Notes: a model not told the origin generated them from the letters alone. 64,000 nt of DNA from Nicotiana tabacum (GCF_000715075.1 NC_134096.1:66469026-66533025); one strand, 5' to 3'. Positions 40,901-53,201 are shown, numbered from the stretch's first letter. Numbers and translations: made by a program.

Positions 40901-41560
40901 ACCGATATCAAGCAAATGAGTTACCTCTTCTTCGACGAATTTGTTTTTAACCTCGGCAATAGGGCATTTTTTCTGCCTCACTAGATGGATGTTAGGATCT
41001 AGACTTAACTTGTGTACGACAACTTCTGGTGGGATACATGTCATATCCGCATGCGACCATGCAAAAACATCAACGTTAAATTTAAGAAATTCTATGAATC
41101 TTGACCTGAGATCAGGGTTTAGTCCTGTCCCCAAGTGGAACTTTCTCTCCAAGAACATTTCAAACGGCGCGACTTGCTCAAGTTCTTGTATTGTGGACTT
41201 TGTTCCGTCCGTTTCTTCTAGAACATGGAAATATCTTGGTACCTGATAGGATTCCGACGACCCCTCCCCTTGGTTGACTTCGTTCGGCTCGGGAGCAGGT
41301 GTCGGTCCCTGTAATTGCTAAGATGCATGCTCCTTCCCTTTGCTACTGGAAACTAAGTTCGCGTTCATCTCTCTTGTTGCCGGTAGATCTCCCTTTATCT
41401 GCTTAATTCCTTTCGGAGTTGGGAATTTCATAAGTTGCTGAAATGTTGACGGCACAACCTTTATCTCGTGCAGCCATGGTCTTCCAAGAATGATATTGTA
41501 ACCCATATCGCCATCTACTACTTCAAAAAGTGTCATCTTCTTACCCACTCGGCATTCGTG
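37950..41560 (-). pseudogene. Tat-type gypsy pol remnant
   Basis: Protease end at 41548-41318 (DMGYNIILGRPWLHEIK). RT at 41158-40703, 40681-40466 and 40435-39977, with SVVVFLKKNNKFRMCVDYKV and the catalytic VYIDDMLVKS. RNase H at 39937-39038 (LFTDGASNVKGSGLGVVL, NNEAKYEALIAGLELA). Integrase zinc-binding region at 39080-38799 (GYYWPRMEQDAKEYVQKCDT) and core at 38795-38439 (MDIVGPLL; IPKEIVCDNVPQFIGAKV; HPSTNGQA). C-terminal part at 38422-38036 (YYRRIEQRPKSSTGETPFSL), ending near 37980. A stop or shift lies between each block, so it is dead. The RT and core integrase residues I can see are otherwise kept. Confidence 0.85.
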
Positions 41561-42037
41561 GGCAGCAGTATTTGCCCTTGTGTTGTTACTCTTACAAATT
41601 GAACCCGATGAGGAGCTTTGTGGCCGGAATAATGCTTCCGGTTAGCTTGGCTTGTTCTAGCACTCTCCATTGGATAATATTGGTTGAACTCCTTGGGTCC
41701 ACCAAAATACGTTTAATTTTAAAATCCAAAACATTAAGGGAAATTACCAGGGCATCGTTGTGCGGTAGCAGTAGTTCATCTGCGTCTTCCTCTCTGAAAG
41801 TAATGTCGTTCTCAGCGACTTCTCAGAGTCTCTTACTGTGGGTTACTGATACCTTCGCCTTTTTTGCTGCTAAAAAAATCACACCATTAATCTCGTTCTG
41901 CCCGAAAATCATGTTGATCGTCAGACGAGGAGGATCCTCTCCTGCTTTCGAGGGTTTTGCGTTATCCCGGTTATGACCGTAGTTGTTCTTAGCCTGGTCG
42001 CTTAAGAATTCTCTGAGATGGCCGTTTTATAACAATG

Positions 42038-43166
42038 TCACCACCTCCTCGCGCAAATACCGACAATCCCCAGTCCGGTGACCATTGATCCTATGGTACT
42101 CGCACCATAAGGATCTATCTGACTAGGATCGAATCTCATTGGCTTCGGGAACCGTGCTTCCTTAATGTTCCTTATAATCGAAACTAGTTTCATTATGCTG
42201 ACATTGAAGTTGTATTTGGATAGCCTGTGGTAGGAAGAGTCTCGGGAACCCGATATCTCCTTGTCCTGAATTGATTTGTTTTTCCGGCCGTGATCAGCTC
42301 TCCTATCGGTAGAGAATCTATCTGTCGACCGAAAACCTCTGCCGTGTCCTTCGGCCCTTTCATAGGGCGAAAACCGACCTCTTGAAGACTGTCGATCTGT
42401 GTCAAAATCATCCTTCGATTTCTCCTTATTCTTCTCCCGGTGCCGACCCTTGGTTAATGTCGGAAAACCGAGTTGGTCATCCTCAATTCTTATCTTTTGA
42501 CTCTTATTGGTTGTGAACATCCGCCCATGTTATTGCCTGAAACTTGAGAAGACTTTCTTTCAATTTCTGGGAAGCGTCGGAACTTCTCGGATTCAACCAT
42601 TTAGTAAATGCTTCAGCTCCCCATTCGTCTGGTACTACCGGTAGCAACATCCTTTCTTTCTAGAATCTGGTCATGAACTTCTGCAGCAATTCGGGTTCTC
42701 CTTGTGCAATCCTGAATATGTTGGCCTTTCGGGCCAATATATGATTGGCCCCGGTATGGGCCTTGATAAACGAATCTGCGTGCATCTTAAAGGAATCTAT
42801 TGAGTACTCGAGTAAAAGTGAATACCCCTTTCGTAAGGGTCTCCCCGAATTTCTTCAATAAGACTGACTCAATCTCGTGCGGATCTAACTCATTCCCCTT
42901 CACCGCTGTTGTATAAGTGGTGATATACTCTTGAGGATCTGAAGTCCTATCATATTTTGGCGCATCTAGCATCTTGAGCTGCTTCGGGATTAAATCTGGT
43001 GCCGTGCTTGGTTTGAACGGCATCTGGGTGTATTTCTTTGAATCTGGTCCTTTCAATACTGGCGGTGCACCCGGAATTTGATCCATTCGGGTGTTTATTT
43101 CCCTCATAAACCGCATGAGTTAGGTTTTAAAGGGATCATCTCATTGTTGTTACCAGATTTCGCCAT
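42038..43166 (-). pseudogene. Tat-type gypsy gag remnant
   Basis: ATG at 43166 gives MAKSGNNNEMIPL, about 100 bp inside the primer site, then a one-base frame change leads into MRFMREINTRMDQIPG (43116-42787). That part includes APKYDRTSDPQEYITTYTTA, the usual gag core start. The middle (42786-42530) is broken by stops. The C-terminal part (42520-42038) is Arg/Asp/Ser-rich. No complete zinc knuckle is visible. Confidence 0.75.
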
Positions 43167-43263
43167 GGTTGTACCTAAGATTTCTCACACTAGTTAGTAA
43201 CACAAAAGGAAAAGAAGATATTCCAAAAAACAAACCCAAATATATAGCTAATACCGTTTTAAC

Positions 43264-43280
43264 TCCTTGGCAACGACGCC
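43264..43280 (-). other. Primer-binding site of the gypsy element
   Basis: The - strand reads TGGCGTCGTTGCCAAGG, close to the TGGCGCCGTTGCCGGGG primer site of Athila/Tat elements, five bases inside the LTR border at 43286. Confidence 0.7.
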
Positions 43281-43285
43281 AAAAA

Positions 43286-44660
43286 TTGATCCATGTCCAA
43301 TCCACACTCAATAGTGAGTGAAAACGATCATTGGAAGAATAGTACCTAACAAGAGTCAGGGTCGATTTCCGCAGGGAGTTACTAGGGGTGTTAGGAGTAT
43401 ACACTTGACGAAAGCGAATGGAATAACTAAATTGCACTTCCACAAAAAGTTTTGATTTCTAATTCTAATTTTACTCTAGCAATTATAAGCTAAGAAAAGA
43501 AACTAGAAGCGAATGATTGTTTTTGGTATTTTTTTCAAATAGTTAAAAACTCTAGGGATGTGACCGTAACCTAGGTGTTCGCCTAATGGGTTAAATGCGT
43601 TAATACTTGTTTTGTCAATTGGATATATTATAGCTCTCAACTCTACATTACCCACTCAATACCTCTCGGTCAAAGAGTGATTTTTCCAATTTGGCTTTCT
43701 CAAGCCCAAATGGGTATCAAACTAAATAGTTGATATGAGCTCAAGTCAGGTTTTCACTATCTCTAGTTTGAACCCTTTAATTAGGCATATCAAACCCTCA
43801 ATTAACCTAATTTCTTGTTAGCCAAGTTATCCTAGACTAGGTCCCTTTCTCAAGTAGAGACCAAGCCAAAAAGGCATGAATTAATGTTTGCTACCATTAA
43901 TTCTAAAATTAAAGCATAAACTAAGCTAAATAATCAACATCCAATCATAAACAAGCATTAAATTAAATACCCATAAGGTTTACACACTGGGGTTGGGTCA
44001 CAACCCTAGTAAAAATCTAGCTACTCATAGTGAGAAATGAAGAAAAAAAAAAGAAGAAATTTTTATTAAACTCATAATCTAAGATCAAAATGATAAAATA
44101 TAAATTTTAAGACCTAAAATAATCACAAACTTCCTAAAATGGCAAAATATAACGGTTACAGCAGCTCAAACTTCGAAAATTGACCTGAAAATGTGAAACT
44201 CGTCTATTTATAGTGGCCCAAAATTCACTAACAAAAATACCCATAGGGAGGTTCTGTGGCCTCACAATTTCATGTACGGTCCGCAGATTGCTTCAGCTGG
44301 CAAGATCTTGGATTCTGCAAAGCACAATTCTGGACTACGGCTGCAAATGTGCGGTCCGCACTTCAGCAAGGCTTCAGGTCTTGGTCTTTTGCGCACTCTT
44401 TGAACTTTGAATTATTTGTCAGTGCATACATTGTTCTGTGGCCGCATAATTCATATATGGTCCATACATTGGCTAAAACTCTGCTGGGCTCTTTTACTTG
44501 ATCTGCGGCCGCAGACGGAATTCTGCGGTCCACACTTTCTTCTACGGCCACAGAAATCCTTCTGCGGACCGCACTTCTTAAGTTCTGTGCCCCTTCTTGC
44601 CTTGTGAGTCGGAACACTCCTAGTTTAGTCGGATTTTATCATGGGAGTCAAACTTCCAAC
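43286..44660 (-). repeat. Partial 5' LTR of the Tat-type element (about 1.37 kb)
   Basis: On the - strand it ends ...GGACATGGATCA next to the primer site. Its first part (44250-44590) is rich in GC palindromic words such as CTGCGGCCGCAG (44503-44514) and GTGCGGTCCGCAC (44349-44361). The rest is AT-rich. It abuts the end of the next LTR at 44661, which probably removed its start. Confidence 0.65.
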
Positions 44661-47327
44661 TGTCACGACCCAATTTCACCTATAGGTCGTGATGGCGCCC
44701 AACATTACCACTAGGCAAGCCAACTAGTGAATTAGACATATTATTCCTCTTTTAATAAGTTTCCGAGTAATTAAACTTTCCTTATTTGCAAGATTTAAGA
44801 AAATAAAAGGTTTAAATAAGTAAAACCAAAGTAATAGTTCAAAACCATAATTCTACTAGTGTGTGTGCCAAGACCTGGTGTCACAAGTGTATGAGTATCT
44901 AGTAGATTATACAAAATTTTAACTACCGTATGAACATAAAAATAGACAAAATACAAATAAAAAAGAGTACTCTAGAGGTGCTGCAGAACGTCTCAGGAAA
45001 TGCAGCTTACCACTAGGCCTCGGGGTAACGGGGATGCGCACCGGTAGGACCGCCTGATGCACCTGTCTCAGATCCTGCACAAAAAGTGCAGCAAGCGTAG
45101 CATGAGTACGTAAACAATGTGTACCCAGTAAGTATCAAGTCCAATCTCGAAGAAGTAGTGACGAGGGGTCGACTTCGACACTTACTATGGGCCAATGATA
45201 TTAAGATAGAAATATTTAAATAAACACGGGTTATATGAATAATGACAAGTTACCTTAACAAGCAGGAACAAATAATTATTTCACAATTTAATAATTTCCA
45301 ATAAGTCATTTTCCTTCATAAGCTGCAATAAAAAAAATATCAAAGCACCGAGTAATTATTATTATTAAGCACGATTTATGCCGAGATCGTACGGCCCGAT
45401 CCAGAATAATGTGTACACTAGCGAGGGTCGAGCGGCATGAACCATAGCTGCATCTATCTACTGCCGAGGCATTCGACCCGCTCCACAAGAAGAGAATGAT
45501 ACTTTATAGGTATTTGCCTTAAACGTTTTTAATGATTTATATACAAAGTAATACAATTTCCTTTAGCACGTTATGCATAATTTCTGGCACTTTAATTAAC
45601 AAGTAGGGTATAAATATTTCAAGTAGTTCATACTATGGGTCCTAAACTACTCGGACATAAGCATAATTAGTAGCTACGCACGGACTCTCGTCACCTCGTA
45701 CATACGTAGCCCCAACAATTAGAAGCAAATATTTATTTAAAACACTTATGGGGCAATTTTCCTCTTACAAGGTTAGACAAGAGAGTTACCTCGTCTCAAA
45801 GTTCACTTTCCGATCACAATTTCGTATTAAAGCCTCAATTTGGTACCGAAAAATCCGAAACTAGCCAAATGTTATGTAATTTAGTCAATACATGCTCAAA
45901 AATTCGAAATTAAATTATTAGATTAATTACCCACCCCAAATTAGTAAAATTCCTAAAATTCACGTCGGGCCCACGTGCCCGGATTCTGGAAATGTTTGGA
46001 GGAAATGGTCACCCATAACCTAAGAACTCAAGTATATAATTTTTATCTCATTCCATAACCATTTTCGTGGTTAAAATATCATTTTTATCAAAACCTAGGT
46101 TTTTCATCTAAACCCACAATTTTCACTAATTTACATGTTAAAATCTACCCACAATCTATGTATTTAACTCGCAATAGGCAGAATTAACTTACCTACAAGT
46201 TACTAGGTGAATACCCTTCTCAAGAAGCTCCAAAATCGCCCAAGAATGAAGAAAATGGGCTAAGAAATGGTTGAGCCCCGTTTTTAAAACGTTCTGCCCA
46301 GCACTTCTGACCCCTTCTTCACGAACGCGGAAGAGGCCTCGCTTTCGCGAAGGCAAACGGCCCAGGCCCCCCTAGAAATGACTCATCGCGAACGCGACAG
46401 GGGCCTCGCGAATGCGGTGGCTAGCTTGGCCTACCCTTCACGAACGTGAAGAATAATAGCGGCCCAAAGCCTAGCCCAGGCTCCTCTACGCGTACGCGAG
46501 TCACCTCACGCGAACGTGAAGGTCACAAGTCTCAGACCCTCGCAAACGCGGGCTGGCTATCGCGAACGTATAGCACAAAATCCCCTAGCCCCAATTCCTA
46601 CATCGCGAACGCAAGAGTCCTTCCGCGTTAACGAAGAAGGAAACTAGAACTAGAATTTCTGGTTTTTCCAACATTGCTACGAGCGGTCCGAAACTCACCC
46701 GAGCTACTCGGGACCCCGTCCAAACGCACCAACAAGTATATAAACATAATATGGACCTTCTCAGACTCTCGAAACGCATAAATCAACAACAAAACTAAGA
46801 ATCGCACCCCAAAACTGAATCGAATCAAAATATGAACTTCAAGTTTCCAAATTGCTCCAAACGCGCTGAAGCATACTTAGACTACTCGGAATGACACAAA
46901 AGTTTGCGGGCAAGTCTTAAATAACCATGCGGAATTACTCCTAAGCTCGAAATCCCAATTGGACCTCGATAACAACAAATCCTACTTCAAACCAAATTTA
47001 AAGAACTTTAAAACCTTCAAACAACCAACTTTCACTATTAGGCGCTGAAACGCTCCCGGGTCATCCAAAACCCAATCCGAACATACGCCCAAGTCCAAAA
47101 TCATCATACGAACCCATTGGAACCGTCAAATTTTGATTCCGAGGTCGTTTACTCAGAATTTTGACCTAAGTCAAACTTAGCGGCCAAGTGTTCCGATTTC
47201 AACTCGAACTCTTCCAAATCCCGAACTAACCATCCCTGCAGGTCACAAAATAGTAAAAGCACATACGGGGAGTCTTATTTAGGGGAACAGGGTTCTAAAA
47301 GGAAAAATGACATGTTGGTTCGTTACA
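44661..47327 (-). repeat. 3' LTR of the chromovirus-like element (2667 bp)
   Basis: In + reading it starts TGTCACGACC and ends GGTTCGTTACA; the - strand starts TGTAACGAACC. The LTRs at 53202 and 60285 begin similarly (TGTAACGATCC, TGTAACGACCC). A zone of CGCGAACGCG-like words occupies about 46318-46625. Internal open frames are not genes. Confidence 0.75.
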
Positions 47328-47344
47328 TTATCCACCTATTAAAC

Positions 47345-50090
47345 AAACGTTCATCCTCGAACGAGTTTAGAATCATACCTAGAGTGTCAAATAAGTGTTG
47401 ATATCTGCTCTGCATGTCCTCCTCAGCCTCCCAAGTCGCCTCCTCGACTGGTTGGCACCGTCACTGAACTTTTACCGCGGAAATCTTCTTGGACCTCAAT
47501 TGGCGAACCTGCCTATCTACAATGGCAACTGGCTCTTCTTCATAACCCAAGCTCTCATCCAGCTGAATCGTGCTAAAGTCTAACACATGCGACAGGTCGG
47601 CATTATACCTCCGGAGTATAGATACATGGAAAGTCGGATGAACTCCCGATAGACTGGGAGGCAAAGCAAGTTCGTAAGCAACCTCCCCAACTCCTCCCAA
47701 CACCTCAAATGGGCCTATAAACCTTGGGCTCGACTTTCCCTTCTTCCCGAACCTCATGATTTCCTTCATTGGCAAAACCTTTAAGAGAACTTTCTCACCC
47801 ACCATAAATGATAAATCATGTTCTTTCTGATCTGCGTAACTCTTCTGTCTAGACTGTGCTATACCTTATTCAAGGCATCCTTCACCAAATCAGTACCATA
47901 TAACTCAGCCTCGCCGGGCTCAAACCATCCGATGGGAGAACGACATCGCCGACCATATAAAGCCTCAAATGGAGCCATCTCGATGTTGGGTTGGTAACTG
48001 TTGTTATAAACAAACTCGGCCAAATGCAAGAAACAACCCCACTGCCCTCTAAAGTCAATCACACATGCTCTGAGAATATCCTCCAAGATTTGAAATGTCC
48101 GCTCCGACTACCCGTCGGTCTGCGGATGAAAGGTTGTGCTGAGCTCTACACGGGTCGCCAATTCACTCTGTATTGCTCTCCAGAAATGTGAAGTAAACTG
48201 ATTGCCTCTATCTGATATGATGGAAACGGGCACACCGTGCAACCGAACTATCTCTTGGATATAAATCTGGGTTAACCTCTCTGAAGTATACATGGTCACA
48301 ACCGGAATGAAGTGTGTCGATTTGGTCAACCTGTCGACAATGACCCAAACTGCATCAAACATTCGCAAGGTCTGTGGCAACCCAACTACAAAGTCCATAG
48401 TAATGCGCTCCCATTTCCACTCTGGTATAGTCATCTGCTGAAGTAGGCCACCTGTCCTCTGGTGTTCATACTTAACATGCTGGCAATTTAGGCACCTAGA
48501 TACATACTCAACTATGTCCTTCTTCATCCGCCGCCACCAATAATCCTGCCTTAAGTCGCGATAAATCTTCGTAGCACCTGGATGAATAGAATATCGAGAA
48601 TTGTGTGCCACATCTAGGATCGTTTCCCTCAGCACATCCACATTAGGAACACATAGACGACCCTGGAGTCGTAGAACACCATCTTCGCCGATAGTAACCT
48701 CCTTGGCACTACCCCGCAGTACCGTCTCTCGGAGAACCAACAAGTGTGGATCATCAAACTGGCGAGCCATGATCTGCTCAAATAGTGAAGACTGGGCAAC
48801 GACACATGCAAGAACTTGGTTGGACTCTGAAATATCTAGCCTCACAAGTCTGTTAGCCAAGGGCTGAATGTCCAAAGGCCTCTCCTCTGCTGAGAAGAAG
48901 GCCAAACTACCCATACTCTCCGCCTTTCTGCTCAAGGCATCTGCAACTACATTCGCTATGCCCGGATGATAAAGGATGGTAATATGATAATCTTTCAGTA
49001 ACTCAAGCCGTCTGCGCTGCCTCAAATTTAGATCTCTCTGCTTGAACAAATGCTGCAAGCTGCGATGATCAGTGTAAACCTCACAGGACACCCCATAAAG
49101 ATAATGCCTCCAGATCTTAAGACCATGAACTATCGCGGCCAATTCTAAATCATGTATCGGGTAATTTTCTCGTGGAGCTTCAGCTGACGTGAAACATATG
49201 CAATAACTCTCCCATCCTGCATCAATGCACAGCCTAGGCCAACGCTCAATACACTACATACATCCCTTAACCGGAAGGCAACACTAATACCAGTGCTGAA
49301 GTCAATGCGGTCTTCATCTTCTGAAAGCTCACCGCACAATCTTCGGACCAATGGAATGGAGCACCCTTCTGGGTTAATCTAGTCAATGGTGTCGCGATAG
49401 ATGAGAACCCTCCACAAATCGGCGATAATAACCTGCTTACCCCAAGAAGCTCCTGATCTCAGTCGACGTAGTGGGACGATACCAATTCTGAACTGCCTCG
49501 ATCTTTTTGGGATTAACTTTAATACCCTCCCTCGATACAATATGTCCCAAGAAGGCCACAGATTCTAGCCAAAACTTGCACTTTGAGAACTTAGCATATA
49601 GTTTTTGTTCCCGCAAGGTCCGAAGTACCACTCTCAAATGATGCTCGTGCTCCTCCAGGCTACGCGAGTAGATCAAAATGTCATCAATGAACACAATGAC
49701 GAATGAATCAATATGTGGCCTGGACACCCTGTTCATCAAATCCATAGTCGCTGGTGGGGTGTTAGTCAAACCAATGGACATCACTAGAAACTCATAATGG
49801 CCATATCTAGTCTGAAAAGCAGTCTTCGGAACATCCGAATCCTGAATCTTCAATTGATGGTAACCCGATCTCAAGTCGATTTTTGAGAACACTTTGGCAC
49901 CCTGGAACTGGTCAAACAAATGATCAATACGCGGCAGTGGGTACTTGTTCTTAATGGTGAATTTTTTCAACTGGCGGTAATCAATACACGTCCACATAGT
50001 CCCATCTTTCTTCTTCACAAATAACGCTGGTGCACCCCAAGGCGATACACTTGGCCTGGCAAACCCCTTTGCTAACAACTCCTCAAGCCT
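47345..50090 (-). pseudogene. Chromovirus-like pol remnant (RT to chromodomain-like end)
   Basis: RT at 50078-49437: [20 protein letters not shown], the catalytic [14 protein letters not shown], and [13 protein letters not shown]. RNase H is split at 49351-49145 and 49142 onward, with YTDHRSLQHLF and the HPGIANVVADALSRK end. Integrase has the zinc-binding region (IHPGATKIYRDLRQDYWW ... CLNCQHVK), then MDFVVGLP and SDRGNQFTSHFW with two catalytic Asp, up to HPQTDG at 48108. One stop later it resumes at 48086-47859 and 47805-47461 (HPTFHVSILRRY). After a Trp-to-stop change, EEATWEAEEDMQ gives the chromodomain-like C-terminus. Breaks at about 49143, 48107, 47858-47806 and 47460. Confidence 0.85.
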
Positions 50091-50242
50091 TATAGTTTAA
50101 ATCTTTGCACGTTTAGTTATGATTTTTTTTAAAAAATATTCGCTTTTTAAATAATTAATTAGTAAAATATGCATATATTTTGATACTCAAATTTGAATTA
50201 CTTTTTATCTTTAATATGTAATAATTAAAAAAGTAAAAACAT
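50091..50242. other. AT-rich filler between gypsy pol and plastid insert
   Basis: About 150 bp of very AT-rich sequence matching neither pol nor ycf2 by my reading. It may be filler from the insertion event or nuclear DNA from the original target. Confidence 0.45.
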
Positions 50243-52095
50243 GTCGTTAAGGTGGAGAACTGAACCAAGAATTCTCTTTCTTCATCATCAATCGAATCAC
50301 TGTTCGCGACCCGGAATTCTATTTTATCATCTATCCAATCCCCGTTCACGTTTTTTCTTTTTCTTATCAATGAATAAATCTCTTTAATTGTATGACTTAA
50401 ATGTTTCGTATTTCTCAAAAAAGTGATTCGATTGATGGGATTTGGTATGAGATCGATGATCTCGATGAGATTGATATTCTAATTTTTCTTCTTAGAACGT
50501 ATTGATTTGACCCCATAAGCGGGACCAAGAATGTTGCCGCCAGAAGCAGAACCCCGTATTTCTTCTAGAGAATCTCCTAATTGTTCTAGAGCAACTATAA
50601 AGAGATTCTTTAACCAGAAAAAATTCGGTTCAGATGTAGGATACCTATCCAGAAGTTTTCGCAACTCAATCATAGATGATGGAATCATCAAAGATTTGAC
50701 CTTTTCAAACTCTGTCTGTAACTCACTAAAGGCCCGGGAAACAAAGAGAAGATGTGTACGAACGAGATATCCAGCAACAAGAAGAAGGAAAAGGATTGGA
50801 TAGAGGAACTCCCAAGCATTTGGCGATCTCAGATGTGTCGATATCAATGGTGACTCATTATTTCGATGAATCATTTCTTCGGACATAAGAAGATTATGTA
50901 AACACTTACTCGAGATCTCACTTATCTGAAGAATTCGCTTTGATATACCTGATCCATGCATAATATCATGAAGAATTGATACAAATTTTTGACTACTACT
51001 TAGTATTGGCAATAGGTCTGAAAAAGTATCTAAAAATATCAAATTTAGATATTTGTACCCTGTCGAAGTAAGGAACCATGGAATATATGTTTGGAATAGA
51101 TTTCATTTTGAGAGAGTTAAAAAAGCACTATCTCGCTGAAATGTTCTATACATCTGCCCTTTCTCAACGCATTTCTTTAGACAAAGACTCTGTTTTTTCC
51201 TTTTTTCGGATGATAAATCTTTCTCAGTACATGGAGTGTTAATCAAACCCATGTTTGAATTGAAATTGAGATGCTGATGCAAGTTCTTCCCTTCTAAATA
51301 AGATAGATTCATATCTGAAAGAGGTTGACAATAAGTTCTTTCAAAATTGACTATTTGCCTCTCTGTTAAAGGTGTTCCAGAAATGTCTGCGATCGAGTAA
51401 ATAGCTCTACGAACGAATGGATCGGATCAACTTGGAGAATAGAAAGATTTGTATAAATTATACATTTCGTCACCACTTTGTGAAAAATCGTTAGGTATAA
51501 ATATGTTAGATACCTGTAACTCGATTGGTGAAATAGTATCTCTCCCTCAAAAATCATGTTTTTTTTTACCGACGCACAAAGAAAATATTTTTTTACGAAT
51601 GAACAAGATATTGAGGAATTATCCATACGTAAAACCAGAATTATTGATACGGGCCTTTTCCACAGAAAACGGGAATCTTGTGTTCCAATAGAAGCAGAAG
51701 TGATGTGGATTATTCAAGAATTGAAGTCGATTTGCTTAATAAAAAGAAGATATCAATGAACTTTTATGAACTGGTTTCACGGGATTCAGTCAATTGTCTT
51801 GATCGTGAAATATCATTGAGAAATAGGAATCCGAGTTATCAAAGGATTTCTTGCGATTATTTCTAGTATGGAATGAGTCAATCATCTACTTTGGTATCTT
51901 ATTAAACAAAAATGATGACATTGTTCCTCCATTGATCAAGAATTTCAATTTTTGGGAAGTATCATGATCGTCTAATAAGAAGAGTTTCAATTTTTTCAAA
52001 TGAACAATTTGAAGACCCATTGATTCTAACAACTGATTGCAGAGTTGATCATTCAGACCTTTCAATAACTCTAAGACTAGTGGAAGAAAGGGCAA
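50243..52095 (-). pseudogene. ycf2: Nuclear copy of plastid ycf2 (NUPT), partial
   Basis: - strand frames follow the plastid ycf2 protein in order: 52095-51886 ([20 protein letters not shown]), a broken middle (51700-51366), 51312-51103 ([40 protein letters not shown]), 51042-50479 ([54 protein letters not shown]) and 50418-50243 ([40 protein letters not shown]). Frameshifts between blocks and a short in-frame loss near 50930 show it is a decayed copy, about 1.85 kb of a gene of about 6.8 kb. In plastids ycf2 encodes a large essential protein of the import motor complex; this copy has no such role. Confidence 0.9.
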
Positions 52096-52825
52096 GAGTG
52101 GCTTCGCTCTTACACCTTCCTACATGAAGGGCTGTAATACTAGGAAAGTGGAAAGCATGGGTAGGGCAAGAGGTTGTGGACGACGTGACCCGTTAGCACC
52201 GGATGAATGACGCAAACTTGAGCGCCTGAAGTCACGAGAGAAGGACGTGAGTTCCTTGAGGTCAATGGGCATACCTGAAATTTAGGTCATGTAGGAATGT
52301 AGAAACGGAACAAAGAAAAGCTTGACGCTAATCCACTAAAGACTGAACTCATCAAGCGAACAAGTCGTTAAGGCTTCCACAGACCGAGGCTTATAGCAAA
52401 AGGAAAGGCGATTCTATCCAATTACAACCTCGCCAAGTCTCTAATCAGGGGCTCCATCATGTTAGCCAATACCAAGAGTGGCTGTTCTAATCGAAAGGGT
52501 TGTATCACATCGAGATGTCGATTCGTTCATAAGGGACCATTTGTGTTGCAGATCGTAATGCTCCTAGAGAGGCATATTTCGAATATAGAGTGAAAATTCC
52601 CAACAAATAAGTAATTTTTCATATCCTTTTATGAACCGTACGAGCACATCCTCTGTCACCCCCCACCACGCTTACGGCTCTACACCCTAACCTAACTTGC
52701 TCTGGCCTCGGGTCCTTCCTTTCTATTCCTCGGTATGCGGACCATGGGAGCATGGGGGGAGATATCTGCTTTTGACTGATAGAAATCATCTCTCTTTTGT
52801 CCCTCCTTACCGAACTCGCCAAAAT
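52096..52825 (-). pseudogene. nad1: Mitochondrial nad1-like fragment (exon flanked by group II intron sequence)
   Basis: The - strand reads [18 protein letters not shown] at about 52585-52526, the conserved segment of NADH dehydrogenase subunit 1. Just upstream lies a group II intron domain V-like hairpin (GAGCCGTA...CGTACGGTTC, 52680-52633). Downstream (52525-52096) is long non-coding sequence of intron type. Plant mitochondrial nad1 has this arrangement of a small exon between group II introns. The right border is approximate. It is directly joined to the ycf2 copy at about 52095. Confidence 0.6.
52633..52680 (-). ncRNA. Group II intron domain V-like hairpin
   Basis: GAGCCGTAAGCG pairs with CGTACGGTTC at its base, as in domain V, but the upper stem-loop is enlarged (48 nt against the usual 34). 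Being a transferred copy, it is not expected to act. Confidence 0.5.
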
Positions 52826-53201
52826 AATCACAATAGAAAAAGTTGTTTTTGAATAATGTTTTTATAATAGCCAAAATACATTTAAGTGTCAATTGTTGTT
52901 ATTCATGTATAATAACTATTCACTATAAAAGTCAAAAATATTAGAACAAATAATGCTGTTATAGAGAGATTTTACTGTACAACAAATCTCTTAATAGATA
53001 TACAATAAATCTCTTGAGAAAAAGCTACTGAATTTACGAGTAAATATTGTGTCTTTGTCTGGTTCTCGCAATTTGTAGGTGTATGAAATATCAGTTTCCA
53101 CATATAGTGCCGAATTGTGGATTAATCATTATAATGAGAAATATAATACGTGTGAGATGAATTATTCTGCCAATATTTCTAACAAGTAACATGTGCTTGT
53201 A
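52826..53201. other. AT-rich spacer between organelle insert and LTR
   Basis: No gene. The phrase TGTTATAGAGAGATTTTACTG near 52950 resembles the end of a dispersed Solanaceae repeat, otherwise nothing supported. Confidence 0.5.

Larger units (their letters stand above)
37560..44660 (-). mobile_element. Ty3/gypsy (Tat-type) element without recognisable 3' LTR
   Basis: On the - strand: partial 5' LTR (44660-43286), primer-binding site, gag, protease, RT, RNase H, integrase and a 3' untranslated part with direct repeats. The RT box YIDDMLVKS, the RNase H DGASNVKGSGLG and the integrase end are of Tat type. The LTR is cut on the right by the next element (from 44661). No sequence like it occurs left of 37560, so the 3' end is truncated or too diverged to see. 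Confidence 0.8.
44661..50090 (-). mobile_element. Chromovirus-like Ty3/gypsy element, truncated
   Basis: 3' LTR (44661-47327) and pol (47345-50090) on the - strand. Order is RT, RNase H, integrase and a C-terminal module with a chromodomain-like end, as in Tekay/Del chromoviruses. The element stops inside the RT N-terminus at about 50090, where AT-rich DNA and the organelle insert follow. Gag, protease and the 5' LTR are absent from the window. Confidence 0.8.

Noticed and set aside
44213..44617. Several frames on both strands
   Set aside because: They fall in the GC-palindrome zone of the Tat-type LTR and have no coding features.
50531..50803. + strand 90-codon frame
   Set aside because: Complement of the plastid ycf2 copy.
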